64,000 nucleotides of DNA from Insulibacter thermoxylanivorax (GTDB lineage: Bacteria > Bacillota > Bacilli > Paenibacillales > DA-C8): NCBI RefSeq assembly GCF_015472005.1, contig NZ_BMAQ01000001.1:1-64000 (forward strand), written 5' to 3'. The notes below the pieces were generated by a model. The model worked only from the letters and a program-made list of their open reading frames with translations, had not been told where the DNA came from and searched no databases. The translations under genes were made by a program, and so were the position numbers. Position 1 is the stretch's first letter, and each line of letters opens with the position of its first letter. Below, piece after piece: positions 24,768 through 34,384 of this stretch.

Positions 24768-26080
24768 AGCTGGTTTATCAAGTTATCTTGCGCCCTGTCC
24801 TGGCATGGCTGCTAGAGACGCTGCTGGCGATGCCCGTTCTGCTGTTCGTCCATCTCTATGTGATCCCCGATCGAATGTTCTGGATCTGGATCATCAGCTT
24901 CGCATTATTCTATGTCCTCGGCTGTTTGCTGCGCAGGATCTGGTCGCGTCAGCCGCTCAGCTTGCGCCATCTGCTGTTCATGTTCATCTCCGCTTTGTAC
25001 GCCTGGGCGGTGTTCGGACTGTCGGCGGCAGCGGCGATCAGTCTGCCCGCCGTCTGGCTTGCGCTGGTGAGAGGCGGTCTCTATGCGGCGGCGCCGATCC
25101 AGTTTGTCCTGACGAATACGTATTACGTCGTCAGCATTATGCTGTATTTTGCTCTGTCCGTCGTCATTCGATTCTCTGTCGAGATGGCGCCGATCGCCTC
25201 TTTAACCAGTTGGTTCGCGATGTTCGCTCTGGCGGTTTCGCTGTTTATGATGAATCAATATGCCTTGAATCGCGAATCCTTGCAAGAGGAACAGCAGCGA
25301 GTTGTAACCCGATCGATCCTGTGGAAAAACCGCCTGCTCATCATCCTGTTCGCCGGCTTCATCCTGCTGGTCGCAGGTTTTAAGCAGCTAGCTGAAGGGC
25401 TGCAGGCATTGTGGAATATGATCCTACGTATCGTCGTCTGGTTCCTGTCCTTGGGCATCGGCGGAGAACCTGCACAGCAGCCGCCGATGAATCCTAACCT
25501 GCAAGAGATGCTGCCTATGGAAGAGCAGGAACCTGCGCTGTTCTGGGTCATCCTTGAGCAGATCGCGATGTCCATCGCACTTGTCCTCGCTGTTGTCATC
25601 GGTTTGTTCATGCTGTATAAGATCGGAGAAGCTTTGATCAGCGGACTAAGGTATTTGTATCAGTGGTTCAAGGGACGTCTGTTTACCGATGAACTGGAAC
25701 AAGCGGCAGCACTTGATTATGAGGATGAAGTGACACGGCTGGTCGAATGGAACGACCTCCGCAAGCAGTTGGGGGAACGCTTGCGGACCTTCTTTGAGAG
25801 GGAGCCGCGGATCAGATGGATCAGCTTGTCAAATAATCAGGAGCGAATCCGCTGCCTTTATCGCGAATCCGTTATACGTGCCATCCAAGACGGTTATCGC
25901 TTCCGGCCGTCGCTTACGCCAAGAGAATTGCAGGATGATGCGAATCGCTGGCGGCAAGGACAGGGTTGGATTACTAAGGAGCTTGTGCTGCTCTATGAAC
26001 AAGCTCGCTATGGCGGGGAGGAACCCAGTGACCAAGAGATCGAACAACTTCGGAGCAGACTCCAGGAACGTAAGCCATAA
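24764..26080 (+). CDS. Membrane protein with C-terminal DUF4129-like domain
   Basis: 438 residues: about six to seven hydrophobic segments in the first 290 residues, a cytoplasmic or extracytoplasmic linker, then a C-terminal helical domain (RESVIRAIQDGYRFRPSLTPRELQDDANRWRQ...ELVLLYEQARYGGEEPSDQEIEQLRSRL, about 365-436) matching the DUF4129 pattern, usually found at the C-terminus of transglutaminase-like membrane proteins. Here the transglutaminase core itself is not visible and no transglutaminase gene follows. The operon probably forms a membrane complex of unknown function, possibly in cell envelope maturation. Confidence 0.78.
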   Translation: MKLVYQVILRPVLAWLLETLLAMPVLLFVHLYVIPDRMFWIWIISFALFYVLGCLLRRIWSRQPLSLRHLLFMFISALYAWAVFGLSAAAAISLPAVWLALVRGGLYAAAPIQFVLTNTYYVVSIMLYFALSVVIRFSVEMAPIASLTSWFAMFALAVSLFMMNQYALNRESLQEEQQRVVTRSILWKNRLLIILFAGFILLVAGFKQLAEGLQALWNMILRIVVWFLSLGIGGEPAQQPPMNPNLQEMLPMEEQEPALFWVILEQIAMSIALVLAVVIGLFMLYKIGEALISGLRYLYQWFKGRLFTDELEQAAALDYEDEVTRLVEWNDLRKQLGERLRTFFEREPRIRWISLSNNQERIRCLYRESVIRAIQDGYRFRPSLTPRELQDDANRWRQGQGWITKELVLLYEQARYGGEEPSDQEIEQLRSRLQERKP

Positions 26081-26111
26081 GGGCCTAAGCAATATGACCG
26101 ACCAGTAAAGA

Positions 26112-26154
26112 AAAGACCAACCAGCTCGAGTCTAGCGGGGCATGGTTGGTCTTT
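26112..26154. terminator. Bidirectional terminator
   Basis: AAAGACCAACCA (26112-26123) pairs with TGGTTGGTCTTT (26143-26154), a 12-bp perfect stem between the convergent DUF4129 and GH3 genes. Confidence 0.85.
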
Positions 26155-26242
26155 GTCACTTTACGACTTGTATACGTTCAATTTATCGTCTTGTGGCCCT
26201 CTAAGATGTCTGCACGCCCGTTGACGAATCATGAGCCGATCA

Positions 26243-29074
26243 TTAACGGATGAAACGGAACCAGCTTAGATTCATATTGCCCTTGAATGTCAAGTAAACC
26301 TTATGGCTGCTTCCGGCAGCGCCGGTCACGCTGCAGGTGAAGGTATGCCACTTCTGCTCTTCGCCTGTTGCAGACACAGGGCATTCGCCGATAAGGGTGC
26401 CCTCCGGATCGCCGAGACGAATCTCGATGGTGCCCCCCTCGACGCTTGCTGCACGCACTTCGAAGGATGCGACGCCCTCGCCGAAATCAACATCGTGGAA
26501 GCTGATCCAATCCCCCGTGTCGATGCCGCTGATGCAGCTTCTGCCTTCCTTGCATTCATCGAGGTATACGCCTTCGTAATCGTCATAGTTGAAGGCATAG
26601 GTTACCTTCGTCAGATCGCGCGGCGGGATCGTCTCTCCATCGATGCGAATCTTGTCCGTCAGACGGATATCGCTGCTGGATGCGCCGATCATCAGAGTAT
26701 AGGTACCGTTCTCAACCACATATTTCTCACGAGTAACATCCCAGATGGCAAGATCGCCTGCTTTCAGCGTGAAGCTGACGGTCACCGTCTCGCGCGCTTC
26801 AATCGATACCCGTTCGAAACCGAGGAGCTGTTTCAGCGGCCGAACGACGCGGGACTGATCTGCGCGGACATAGAGCTGCACAACCTCATCGCCTGCAACA
26901 TCGCTGTTATTCGTTACATCGACATGGATCGTTACGGTGCTGTCCGCCGGGATGCGATCCTGTTCGATGCGGAGATTGCTGTAGGTGAACTCCGAATAGC
27001 TCAGGCCGTGGCCGAACGGGTAGAGAACGTCGCCGTCGAAGTATTGGTAAGTCCGCTTGCCCTTGATGATGTCATAGTCCATAAAGTCAGGCAGTTGATC
27101 GACGGAGCGGTACCAAGTGAAGTTCAGGCGGCCTGCCGGGTTGTAATCCCCGAACAGCACATCGGCGACGGCATTGCCCAGTTCTTGTCCTGCATGGGAA
27201 GTATACAAGATCGCTGGGACATGCTCGTCCACCCAGTTAATCGCGAAAGGATAGCTGCCGACGATCACGACCACGGTGTTCGAGTTCACTTTGTGCACTT
27301 CTTGAATCAAGCGCAATTGGGATTCAGGCAGCGTGATATCCGGACGATCCATGGTCTCCTTGCCGTTGATCAGCGGATGGTTGCCGACAACGACGATGGC
27401 TGCGTCCGAAGAGCGGGCAGCTTCCACAGCTTCAGCCAGACCATCGACAAGGATCTCCTGTTCGAAGAGATCTGCCTGCTCGAAACCGGATTCCTGGGTT
27501 TCTGCAACGCGGGCGTCCTCGTCCAGCCTTACAGCATGCTCGTTCCATGTGTTGATCTTCAGTTGATTGTTCTCCTCATCCTTGTCCAAGATCAGGACTT
27601 CCTTGGTGAACCAGCCGTAGATCTCATCCGCTGTTGCTGACAGATGCTTGTCATCGGTGGTGACATACTTGCCGTTCTGCAGAGCGCGCATCGTATGGCT
27701 TCTCCAGCCCCAATCGGTGACTTCCAGCTCCGCTGCCTGTTCTGGAGATGCCGCATCGACGAGCAGCTTGCCCTCTTCATCCAAGCGTACATAGCGTCCG
27801 CTTGCCACATGCTTCAGCTTCACGACGTCACAGCCGTTGTGATAAAGCACGTTATTGTTCATCTTCTCCGCGACAGCGCTGTTAATCGTAACGGCATACG
27901 GCAGGGTGCCGCTGTACCAGTCGCGGTAGACGACGCCTGCCAGCGGTCCGACGACGGCCACCTTCTTCAGCTTATCCGCCTTCAGCGGCAGCAGGTTCGA
28001 ACTGTTCTTCAGCAGCACGGCGTTCTTGCATGCTGCTTCATAGGAGACTTCCGCATGTTCCGGAGCAAGGATCACGGACTCTTGAATCTGTGCATATGGA
28101 TTGCGGTCCTCCGGATCGAATTCGCCCAAGCGGAAGCGTACACGGAAGGTGTTGCGCAGCGCGATGTCGAGATCGTTTTCCGTGAGCAGTCCTTCCTCCA
28201 GTGCGTCGCGGATCGCTTGTTTGGATTTCTCATGATCATCGGTGATGCTGTCGATGCCGCTCTTGATCGTATGGGCGACAGCTTCTTTGTAAGTTTCATA
28301 GTACTGATGTTCATCGACCGTTCCCAGCACATCGCCGGCGTCGCTGACGACGAAGCCGTTCATGCCCCATTGCTGCTTGACGATCCCGATCACGTCAGGG
28401 TTCAGGTTCGCAGGGACGCCGTTCACCGCGTTATAAGCGGTCATCATCGATTGAGCGCCGCCCTCTACGAAGGGGATTTCGAAGGCTTTTAGGTAGTACT
28501 CATGCATATTGCGCGGATCGATGCTGACCGAGCACTCGCCGCGTTTGATTTCATTGTTATTGCCGATAAAATGCTTCAGCGTAGCTGCCGTACGCAGGTA
28601 GAAGGGGTGGTCGCCCTGCATGCCGCGGACGAGGGAGGCTGCCAGTTGTCCAGCGAGCTGCGGATCCTCACCGTACGCTTCCTCTGTACGTCCCCAGCGC
28701 GGATCGCGTTCCATATCCACCGTCGGTGTCCAGATGGTCAGTCCATTGACCGCGGGGTCTTTGCGATAGAAACCGCGCGCCTCCGTACCGATGACTTCAC
28801 CGATGCGATGAAGCAGGTCCTTGTCCCAAGTGCAGGCAAGGCCGATCGGCTGCGGGAAGGTGGTCGCTTCGCCCAGCCAAGCGACACCATGGGCTGCTTC
28901 GGTACCATGTTTATATTTGGGAATGCCCAGGCGGCTGACTTCATCTTGGTATTGGCACATCAGATTGATTTTCTCATCGCGCGTCAACCGTGACACCAGG
29001 TCGTTTACTCTTGTTTCCAGGGGGAGGTCCGGATTCTGAAACGGATATTCATAGGTTTGCTTTTGGCTTGACAT
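26243..29074 (-). CDS. Glycoside hydrolase family 3 with inserted beta-trefoil-like module and C-terminal CBM6-like module
   Basis: 943 residues from ATG 29074, which follows AAAGGAGC. The GH3 N-terminal barrel (about 8-320) has KHGTEAAHGVAWLG, TPTVDMERDPRWGRTEEAYGEDP and KHFIGNN, with the nucleophile Asp in GFVVSDAGDVLG. The C-terminal sandwich (VVVVGNHPLINGKETMDRPDITLP...GSYPFAINW) is interrupted by roughly 150 residues (SGRYVRLDEEGKLLVDA...GKYVTTDDKHLSA) that look like a beta-trefoil/fascin-type module. A fibronectin-III-like domain follows, then a module with GIDTGDWISFHDVDFGEG and WHTFTCSVTGAAGSSHKVYLTF resembling CBM6. No signal peptide is present, so it is probably cytoplasmic. Beta-xylosidase or beta-glucosidase activity is likely; exact specificity cannot be read. 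Confidence 0.9.
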   Translation of the reverse strand: MSSQKQTYEYPFQNPDLPLETRVNDLVSRLTRDEKINLMCQYQDEVSRLGIPKYKHGTEAAHGVAWLGEATTFPQPIGLACTWDKDLLHRIGEVIGTEARGFYRKDPAVNGLTIWTPTVDMERDPRWGRTEEAYGEDPQLAGQLAASLVRGMQGDHPFYLRTAATLKHFIGNNNEIKRGECSVSIDPRNMHEYYLKAFEIPFVEGGAQSMMTAYNAVNGVPANLNPDVIGIVKQQWGMNGFVVSDAGDVLGTVDEHQYYETYKEAVAHTIKSGIDSITDDHEKSKQAIRDALEEGLLTENDLDIALRNTFRVRFRLGEFDPEDRNPYAQIQESVILAPEHAEVSYEAACKNAVLLKNSSNLLPLKADKLKKVAVVGPLAGVVYRDWYSGTLPYAVTINSAVAEKMNNNVLYHNGCDVVKLKHVASGRYVRLDEEGKLLVDAASPEQAAELEVTDWGWRSHTMRALQNGKYVTTDDKHLSATADEIYGWFTKEVLILDKDEENNQLKINTWNEHAVRLDEDARVAETQESGFEQADLFEQEILVDGLAEAVEAARSSDAAIVVVGNHPLINGKETMDRPDITLPESQLRLIQEVHKVNSNTVVVIVGSYPFAINWVDEHVPAILYTSHAGQELGNAVADVLFGDYNPAGRLNFTWYRSVDQLPDFMDYDIIKGKRTYQYFDGDVLYPFGHGLSYSEFTYSNLRIEQDRIPADSTVTIHVDVTNNSDVAGDEVVQLYVRADQSRVVRPLKQLLGFERVSIEARETVTVSFTLKAGDLAIWDVTREKYVVENGTYTLMIGASSSDIRLTDKIRIDGETIPPRDLTKVTYAFNYDDYEGVYLDECKEGRSCISGIDTGDWISFHDVDFGEGVASFEVRAASVEGGTIEIRLGDPEGTLIGECPVSATGEEQKWHTFTCSVTGAAGSSHKVYLTFKGNMNLSWFRFIR

Positions 29075-29402
29075 GTCGCAGAATGCTCCTTTCACACCAT
29101 GTTGGCTTGATTGTATCATTGCATTCGAAACGAAGGATACCTGCATTATTAGTTGCAAATCCTGAGTTTTTTATAGATGGAACTTCTATATGGAACTCAT
29201 TGTTAGAACGATTCTGCCTTATGTTGCGCTCGCACGGCATTCTTGCGGCATGATTCTTACGGCACAACCCTTTGGACTTGCAGTGAACGATAAACCTTTC
29301 TAATCCCCTCGATAAAAATTGCTTAACGAGGACAATTCCTATAACATAAAGGTAAGGTCTAATAAGTGGCTAATATCTAAAATATAACGGGGGTTCAAAC
29401 GA
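29075..29402. other. Divergent intergenic region, GH3 and response regulator genes
   Basis: 328 bp without a gene. It should hold the promoters of both divergent genes, but no promoter matches well. A 12-bp direct repeat, ATTCTTGCGGCA at 29239-29250 and ATTCTTACGGCA at 29253-29264, spaced 14 bp, could be a regulator site. On the plus strand a weak TTGCTT/TATAAC pair with a 15-bp spacer lies at 29319-29345. Confidence 0.4.
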
Positions 29403-30977
29403 TTGATGTACAAAGTGCTGATCGTAGATGACGAACCATTGATCCGGGAGGGTCTGAGCACATTGATCGATTGGGAGGATTACGGCTTCCAAGTGGTCTA
29501 TGCAGCGAAGGACGGCTTGGATGCTCTTGAACAATATGATCGCATGCGCCCGGATCTCCTTATCGTCGATATACGTATGCCCGGCATGGACGGACTGCAG
29601 CTCATCGAGACGATCCGCAGTAAGAACTGGACTCCCAAACTCCTGATCTTGAGCGGTTATGCAGACTTCGACTATGCCAAAAAAGCAATCAAATGCAAGG
29701 TCGAAGGCTACATCCTGAAGCCTGTCGATGAGGACGAGCTCATCGATTATCTCGTCGAGATTAAGAAGGACCTTGATCGTGAACGTGAATTAGCCCGGCA
29801 ATCGGGGCATTCATCACAAAGGCAGCGCGAAGCCCTGATCCAGTCCGTGCTGACCGGCGGCGGTGAATTCACAGGGAGTCTATCATCACGTGCCTAAGAA
29901 TTGGACTTAGTATGGAAACAGTATCAAGTACTGCTCCTCCTCATCCAATTCGACAGCGAACATCAGGTCGACGTATTGAGCAAGGCAAGACAAACCCTTG
30001 AAGAATGGGCGGAAGAGAACGAATGGGGCGTTGTCTTCATGCGCGACCTGCAGATCGGCCTCCTGCTCCGCGGCAACTATCCCTCCATCACACAGCTGGC
30101 TAGACTCTACGAAGAGATCTCCAATGTATGGAAGGACCAAAACTTTAAATTCTACGCAGCCATCGGTCGGACCGTGTATCGTTTCGTTGATATTCACCGT
30201 TCCTATGAGGATGCTTTTGAGCTTCTTAAGCGTAAGTTCTTCGCACAGACGAGATGCATCCTGAGCAGGGAAACAGCGCCGGAACTTGTGGATATGATCG
30301 AAGGCGAAACGCTGGAAGAGGCATTCGATATCGATATCTATGCGGAGAAGCTGTATTATGCGATTGATGTTGCCAGCAAGGAGAGCATCCATAATCTCTT
30401 AGGCCAATTGCTGCTTGAGATGATGCGCTTCGATCTGTCAGAGCACGACGTGAAGACGGCATGCATGCAGATGATTCATTCCATCATGAATCGGCTGGTA
30501 CAGCAGCATGAAGACCTGCGGACGGAACACCAAGAAGCAGCGTGCTGGATCGTTAACTTGTATCATTACGACTCGATCCATCAGCTGTTCGCGGCGATCG
30601 AAGAGCGGCTCCTCGAGATCGCGGGCCGCCTCGATGCGATGGGCAGCGATACGCTGGTGAAGCGGATGATCGATCTCATCCACCGCAATTATCACGAGAA
30701 CCTTAAGCTGGAGTCCCTGGCTGAAGTCTTCAATTATAACAGCGCATATCTCGGCAAGATGTTCAAGAACCAAACCGGGGAATACTTCAACACATATTTG
30801 GATAAGGTGCGCATCGAGAAGGCAAAACAGCTGCTCGAAGAAGGGTTGAGGGTCTACCAAGTGGCCGAACGTGTCGGTTACACGAACGTGGATTATTTCC
30901 ACAGCAAATTCAAAAGATATACGGGAACCGCACCTTCCGCCTACCGGCAGAACAAACAGAAGTCATCCAACCAATGA
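29403..30977 (+). pseudogene. YesN-type response regulator (REC + AraC HTH) with an in-frame stop
   Basis: The same reading frame runs from TTG 29403 (or ATG 29406) to 30977, interrupted once by TAA at 29895-29897. Before the stop lies a full receiver domain (VLIVDDEPLIREG; phospho-acceptor Asp55 in LLIVDIRMPG; LSGYADF; ILKPVDEDEL). After it the frame resumes at once with ELDLVWKQYQVLLLLIQ and continues through a YesN-like middle region to a complete AraC helix-turn-helix pair (residues about 255-355 of the second part) ending GTAPSAYR. No ribosome binding site precedes a start in the second half. One base change explains it, so it is a recent nonsense mutation, a read-through case or a sequencing error. 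It is the natural partner candidate for the kinase at 16278. Confidence 0.85.
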
Positions 30978-31120
30978 CAACGTTATTAGCAGCATTAGCA
31001 TTTGCGTGGGCAGTGTGTTGGCGTAGGGGGACGCGCGTTTAAAGTGTTTTCCGAAATTCGCATAGAAGCGTAACGCAGGTGTGGCGGAGGGAGCCCGTGC
31101 TCAGCAGCCCGACACCACCC

Positions 31121-31149
31121 CTGACACAAACGACACAATCACTAATAAT
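31121..31149 (+). promoter_or_regulatory. Sigma-A promoter of the GH95 gene
   Basis: CTGACA (31121-31126, 5 of 6) and AATAAT (31144-31149, 5 of 6) with a 17-bp spacer. It would yield a leader of about 125 nt containing the hairpin at 31210-31230. Confidence 0.5.
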
Positions 31150-31209
31150 ATCTGATATCTGTTGCAGAAGACCGGGTTGTCCATATTCCGCTCGCGAACT
31201 ATGATACAG

Positions 31210-31236
31210 GAGAGCCTTGACCAGGCTCTCTTTCTC
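31210..31236 (+). terminator. Terminator-like hairpin in the GH95 leader
   Basis: GAGAGCC (31210-31216), a 7-nt loop, GGCTCTC (31224-31230) and then TTTCTC. It may end transcription from the response regulator gene or act as an attenuator for the GH95 gene, as it lies between the likely promoter and the start codon. Confidence 0.55.
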
Positions 31237-31281
31237 ATTGGATTACGTGAATACGATATCACGCGAACTAGGAGGGACAAG

Positions 31282-33807
31282 ATGAGTAGATTGACATCAG
31301 CTAGCCGGAGTTGGAAGCTGTGGTACAAGCAGCCGGCTCAGGAGTGGGAAGAAGCACTGCCGATCGGCAACGGCCGGCTGGGCGGCATGGTGTTCGGCGG
31401 CGTGCAGGAAGAACGCATTCAGCTAAATGAGGACACGCTCTGGGCAGGTTTTCCGCGGGATACGATCAATTATGAAGTGCAGAGATATCTCGGCAAAGCC
31501 CGCGAGCTGATCTTCGCAGGGAAGTATGCGGAAGCACAGGCGCTGATTGAGCAGCATATGCAGGGCCGGGATGTAGAGCCCTATCAGCCGCTTGGCGACC
31601 TGCACATAGAGATAGAGGGCATATCCGAAGATACGGCGTTCAGCAGCTATCGCCGGGAACTGGATATCGAGAACGGGATCGCGGCCGTAACCTATGAATG
31701 GAACGGGGTCCGCTATGAGCGGGAGTATCTGGTGAGTGCACCGGATCAATTGCTGGTCGTCCGCATTCGTGCGGATCGCGAACAGGCTATGAATCTCAAC
31801 ATTCGGCTCAGCACCCCGCATCCCCATGTGGTGGAAGTTACCGAAGGAGCTAAGGGAGCAGCTGGACTGCTCATGACCGGGCAAAGTCCGAGCCATGTGG
31901 CGGACAATTATTTCAATACTCACCCGAATCCGATCTTCTATGAAGAGGATCATGGATTGCGCTTTGCGGTACAAGTTCATGTGGAAGCGGAACAAGGCAC
32001 GGTTGCTTCCACTGAGGACGGCATGCTGCAAGTACGCGGGGCTACAGAGCTGACGATTCGTCTCTCCGCAGCGACAAATTTCCGCGGCTTCGATCAGCAT
32101 CCCGATGCGAAGGACGGCTTGGCCGTCGTGCGCAGTGCTCAGTGGCTCAAGCAAGCCGAGGGATATGCTTATGAGGAACTGCGCGAGCGTCATGTGCAGG
32201 ATCATCGGGAACTGTTCAACCGTGTGGATCTCCGGCTGTACAAGGAAGAATCAGCGACTGAAGAGAATTCGGCAGAAGAACGGGTGACGGCACTGGCGAC
32301 GGATGAGCTGCTGGCGCAGTATCGGGAACATCATACGGAGGCTGATCATACTTGCGCGGCATGCGCATCGCTGGAGGAGTTATATTTCCAATACGGGCGA
32401 TACTTGCTCATGGGTAGTTCCCGGCCGGGCACGCAGCCGGCGAATCTCCAAGGGATCTGGAACGACCGCGTGCAGCCGCCGTGGAACTGCGACTACACAA
32501 CGAATATCAATACCGAGATGAACTATTGGCCGGCAGAGGTGTGCAACCTGAGTGAATGCCATGAACCGCTCTTAACGATGCTTGGCGAACTGGCGGTTAC
32601 TGGCAGACGAACTGCTGCCATCCATTATGGGGCCCGCGGTTGGACGGCGCATCATAACGTCGACCTTTGGCGGATGTCGACGCCGACCGCCGGCGACGCA
32701 AGCTGGGCGTTCTGGCCGCTGGGCGGAGCATGGCTTGCGACCCATCTGTGGGAACGGTATTTGTTCCAGCGGGAAGAACAGTATCTAAAGGAATACGCCT
32801 ATCCGCTGCTTAAGGAAGCAGCGCTGTTCTGCCTGGACTGGCTGGTGGAAGGTCCGAACGGCTATCTTGTAACGAATCCAGCAACATCGCCGGAGAACAA
32901 ATTCCTCGATGAAGAAGGACGGCCATGCAGCGTATCCATGGCGACAACCAGCGATATCTCGATCATCCGCGAGCTGCTCCAGATCTGCCTGGAAGCGGCG
33001 CGCATCGTAAGCGGCGAATCCGGCGATGAGGCGGAATTTACCGCAGAAGTAGAAGCAGCGCTGAAGCGCTTGCCGCCTTATAAGATTGGTCAATATGGTC
33101 AGCTGCAGGAATGGTACGAGGACTTTCCTGAGCATGAGCCTGGGCATCGCCATTTTTCCCATCTGATCGGACTGTATCCGGGAACGCTCATCCATGAGGG
33201 AACGCCGGAATACATGGAAGCTGCCCGCAACACGCTGAAACGCAGACTGGAACATGGCAGCGGTCATACGGGCTGGAGCTGTGCATGGCTTATCAGCTTG
33301 TTCGCGCGCCTGCACGACAGCGCATCGGCGCACCGATACGTACAAACTTTGCTGACCCAGTCGACGTACTCCAACCTCTTCGACGCCCATCCGCCGTTCC
33401 AGATCGACGGCAACTTCGGCGGCACAGCCGGCATCGCGGAGATGCTGCTGCAGAGCCACCTCGGCTCGATCGATCTGCTGCCGGCGCTGCCCGCCGTGTG
33501 GCGTACGGGTTATGTGCGCGGCCTTCGCGCCCGCGGGGCTTTCGAAGTGGATATCGCTTGGCAGGACGGGCGTCTGAGCGAAGCGCGCATCACATCGCTC
33601 AAAGGCGGTGCATGCCGTGTGCGCTATCTGGGCGCAGGTTCCGCAGGGGCCGATGCCGCAGATGCGGGTACGTTGGACATGGTAGACGAGGCCAAGGCCG
33701 CAGCAGCACTGACCATCACCCGCGAGGATGGAAGAGAAGTGCCTGTGGATGCGAGCGGCAACTTCGTCACTCAGGCCGGCGAACGCTACTTGATCCGTTT
33801 GCGCTAA
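31282..33807 (+). CDS. Glycoside hydrolase family 95 (alpha-L-fucosidase or alpha-L-galactosidase)
   Basis: 841 residues from ATG 31282, 5 nt after AGGAGGG (31270-31276). The N-terminal beta-sandwich begins [27 protein letters not shown], diagnostic of GH95. The catalytic (alpha/alpha)6 barrel contains [61 protein letters not shown] and [20 protein letters not shown], carrying the Asn/Asp and acid residues of the inverting mechanism. A C-terminal sandwich follows. No signal peptide is seen, so it acts on imported oligosaccharides. Family members remove alpha-1,2-L-fucose or alpha-L-galactose from plant cell wall xyloglucan or glycans. It is close to GH3, sugar importer and sugar-acid genes, forming a dispersed carbohydrate-use region. 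Confidence 0.93.
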   Translation: MSRLTSASRSWKLWYKQPAQEWEEALPIGNGRLGGMVFGGVQEERIQLNEDTLWAGFPRDTINYEVQRYLGKARELIFAGKYAEAQALIEQHMQGRDVEPYQPLGDLHIEIEGISEDTAFSSYRRELDIENGIAAVTYEWNGVRYEREYLVSAPDQLLVVRIRADREQAMNLNIRLSTPHPHVVEVTEGAKGAAGLLMTGQSPSHVADNYFNTHPNPIFYEEDHGLRFAVQVHVEAEQGTVASTEDGMLQVRGATELTIRLSAATNFRGFDQHPDAKDGLAVVRSAQWLKQAEGYAYEELRERHVQDHRELFNRVDLRLYKEESATEENSAEERVTALATDELLAQYREHHTEADHTCAACASLEELYFQYGRYLLMGSSRPGTQPANLQGIWNDRVQPPWNCDYTTNINTEMNYWPAEVCNLSECHEPLLTMLGELAVTGRRTAAIHYGARGWTAHHNVDLWRMSTPTAGDASWAFWPLGGAWLATHLWERYLFQREEQYLKEYAYPLLKEAALFCLDWLVEGPNGYLVTNPATSPENKFLDEEGRPCSVSMATTSDISIIRELLQICLEAARIVSGESGDEAEFTAEVEAALKRLPPYKIGQYGQLQEWYEDFPEHEPGHRHFSHLIGLYPGTLIHEGTPEYMEAARNTLKRRLEHGSGHTGWSCAWLISLFARLHDSASAHRYVQTLLTQSTYSNLFDAHPPFQIDGNFGGTAGIAEMLLQSHLGSIDLLPALPAVWRTGYVRGLRARGAFEVDIAWQDGRLSEARITSLKGGACRVRYLGAGSAGADAADAGTLDMVDEAKAAAALTITREDGREVPVDASGNFVTQAGERYLIRLR

Positions 33808-33829
33808 TATCGTTTGCATGAACATGATA

Positions 33830-33886
33830 GAAGCCCATATCTGAACGTGACCGGGAAACGGCAATTGGCAGATGTGGGCTTATTTG
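33830..33886 (+). terminator. Rho-independent terminator after GH95
   Basis: AAGCCCATATCTG (33831-33843) pairs with CAGATGTGGGCTT (33869-33881) with one mismatch region, followed by TTATTT. Confidence 0.68.
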
Positions 33887-33956
33887 TGTTCAGCATGCGT
33901 CTATTGGCTCGGTTCTCCTTGCTCCAACCCTAGATTCATATTGAAGCATCTCAAAA

Positions 33957-34170
33957 ATAACGGAAGTCAAATCTCCACTATTCTGCGAAAAGAGGCGATT
34001 TTGGCGAATTAGTGGAAGTCAAACTTCTCTTATTTCTTCCAGGCACGCAAGTTCGACGGGAAATCGGGTGTTTTATGGAAAATAGCGGAAGTTTGGATTG
34101 CACTATTTTCACAATACCCGCAACATTCACAAAATAAAGGAAGTATTGCTTCCCTTATTTGCGCCCTGAT
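33957..34170. repeat. Four copies of a short imperfect palindrome (ATAACGGAA type)
   Basis: The GGAAGT core recurs at 33962, 34014, 34087 and 34139 (spacings 52, 73 and 52 bp). Each copy has an AT(A)A-GGAAGT left arm and a complementary right arm such as TTCCCTTATTT or TCCACTATT. The rest of the 577-bp gap 33808-34384 holds the GH95 terminator and no gene. Relatives of the unit are at 41791-41926. Confidence 0.75.
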
Positions 34171-34384
34171 CGAAAAAATATTGATGCAATAGGCTGAAGT
34201 GGCGTGCAGGATCGCAGCAGCATGATGGCGACGAAGAGCGCATTCCTGCTTATCCTACGGAATAAGCGGGACTGTTCTTATTTGCCTTGGATGATGACAC
34301 AAATGCTGATACAAAGATTATAGACTTTACAGCGGTACATGGACTACAATGAACGCGATGGAACAAGATTGGGGGATTGCAAAC

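Noticed and set aside
26303-27640. Long plus-strand reading frame of 445 codons inside the GH3 gene
   Set aside because: It is antisense to a protein with clear GH3 motifs, has no ribosome site and no recognisable protein features.
32785-33864. Minus-strand reading frame opposite the GH95 gene
   Set aside because: Antisense to conserved catalytic sequence; no start signals.
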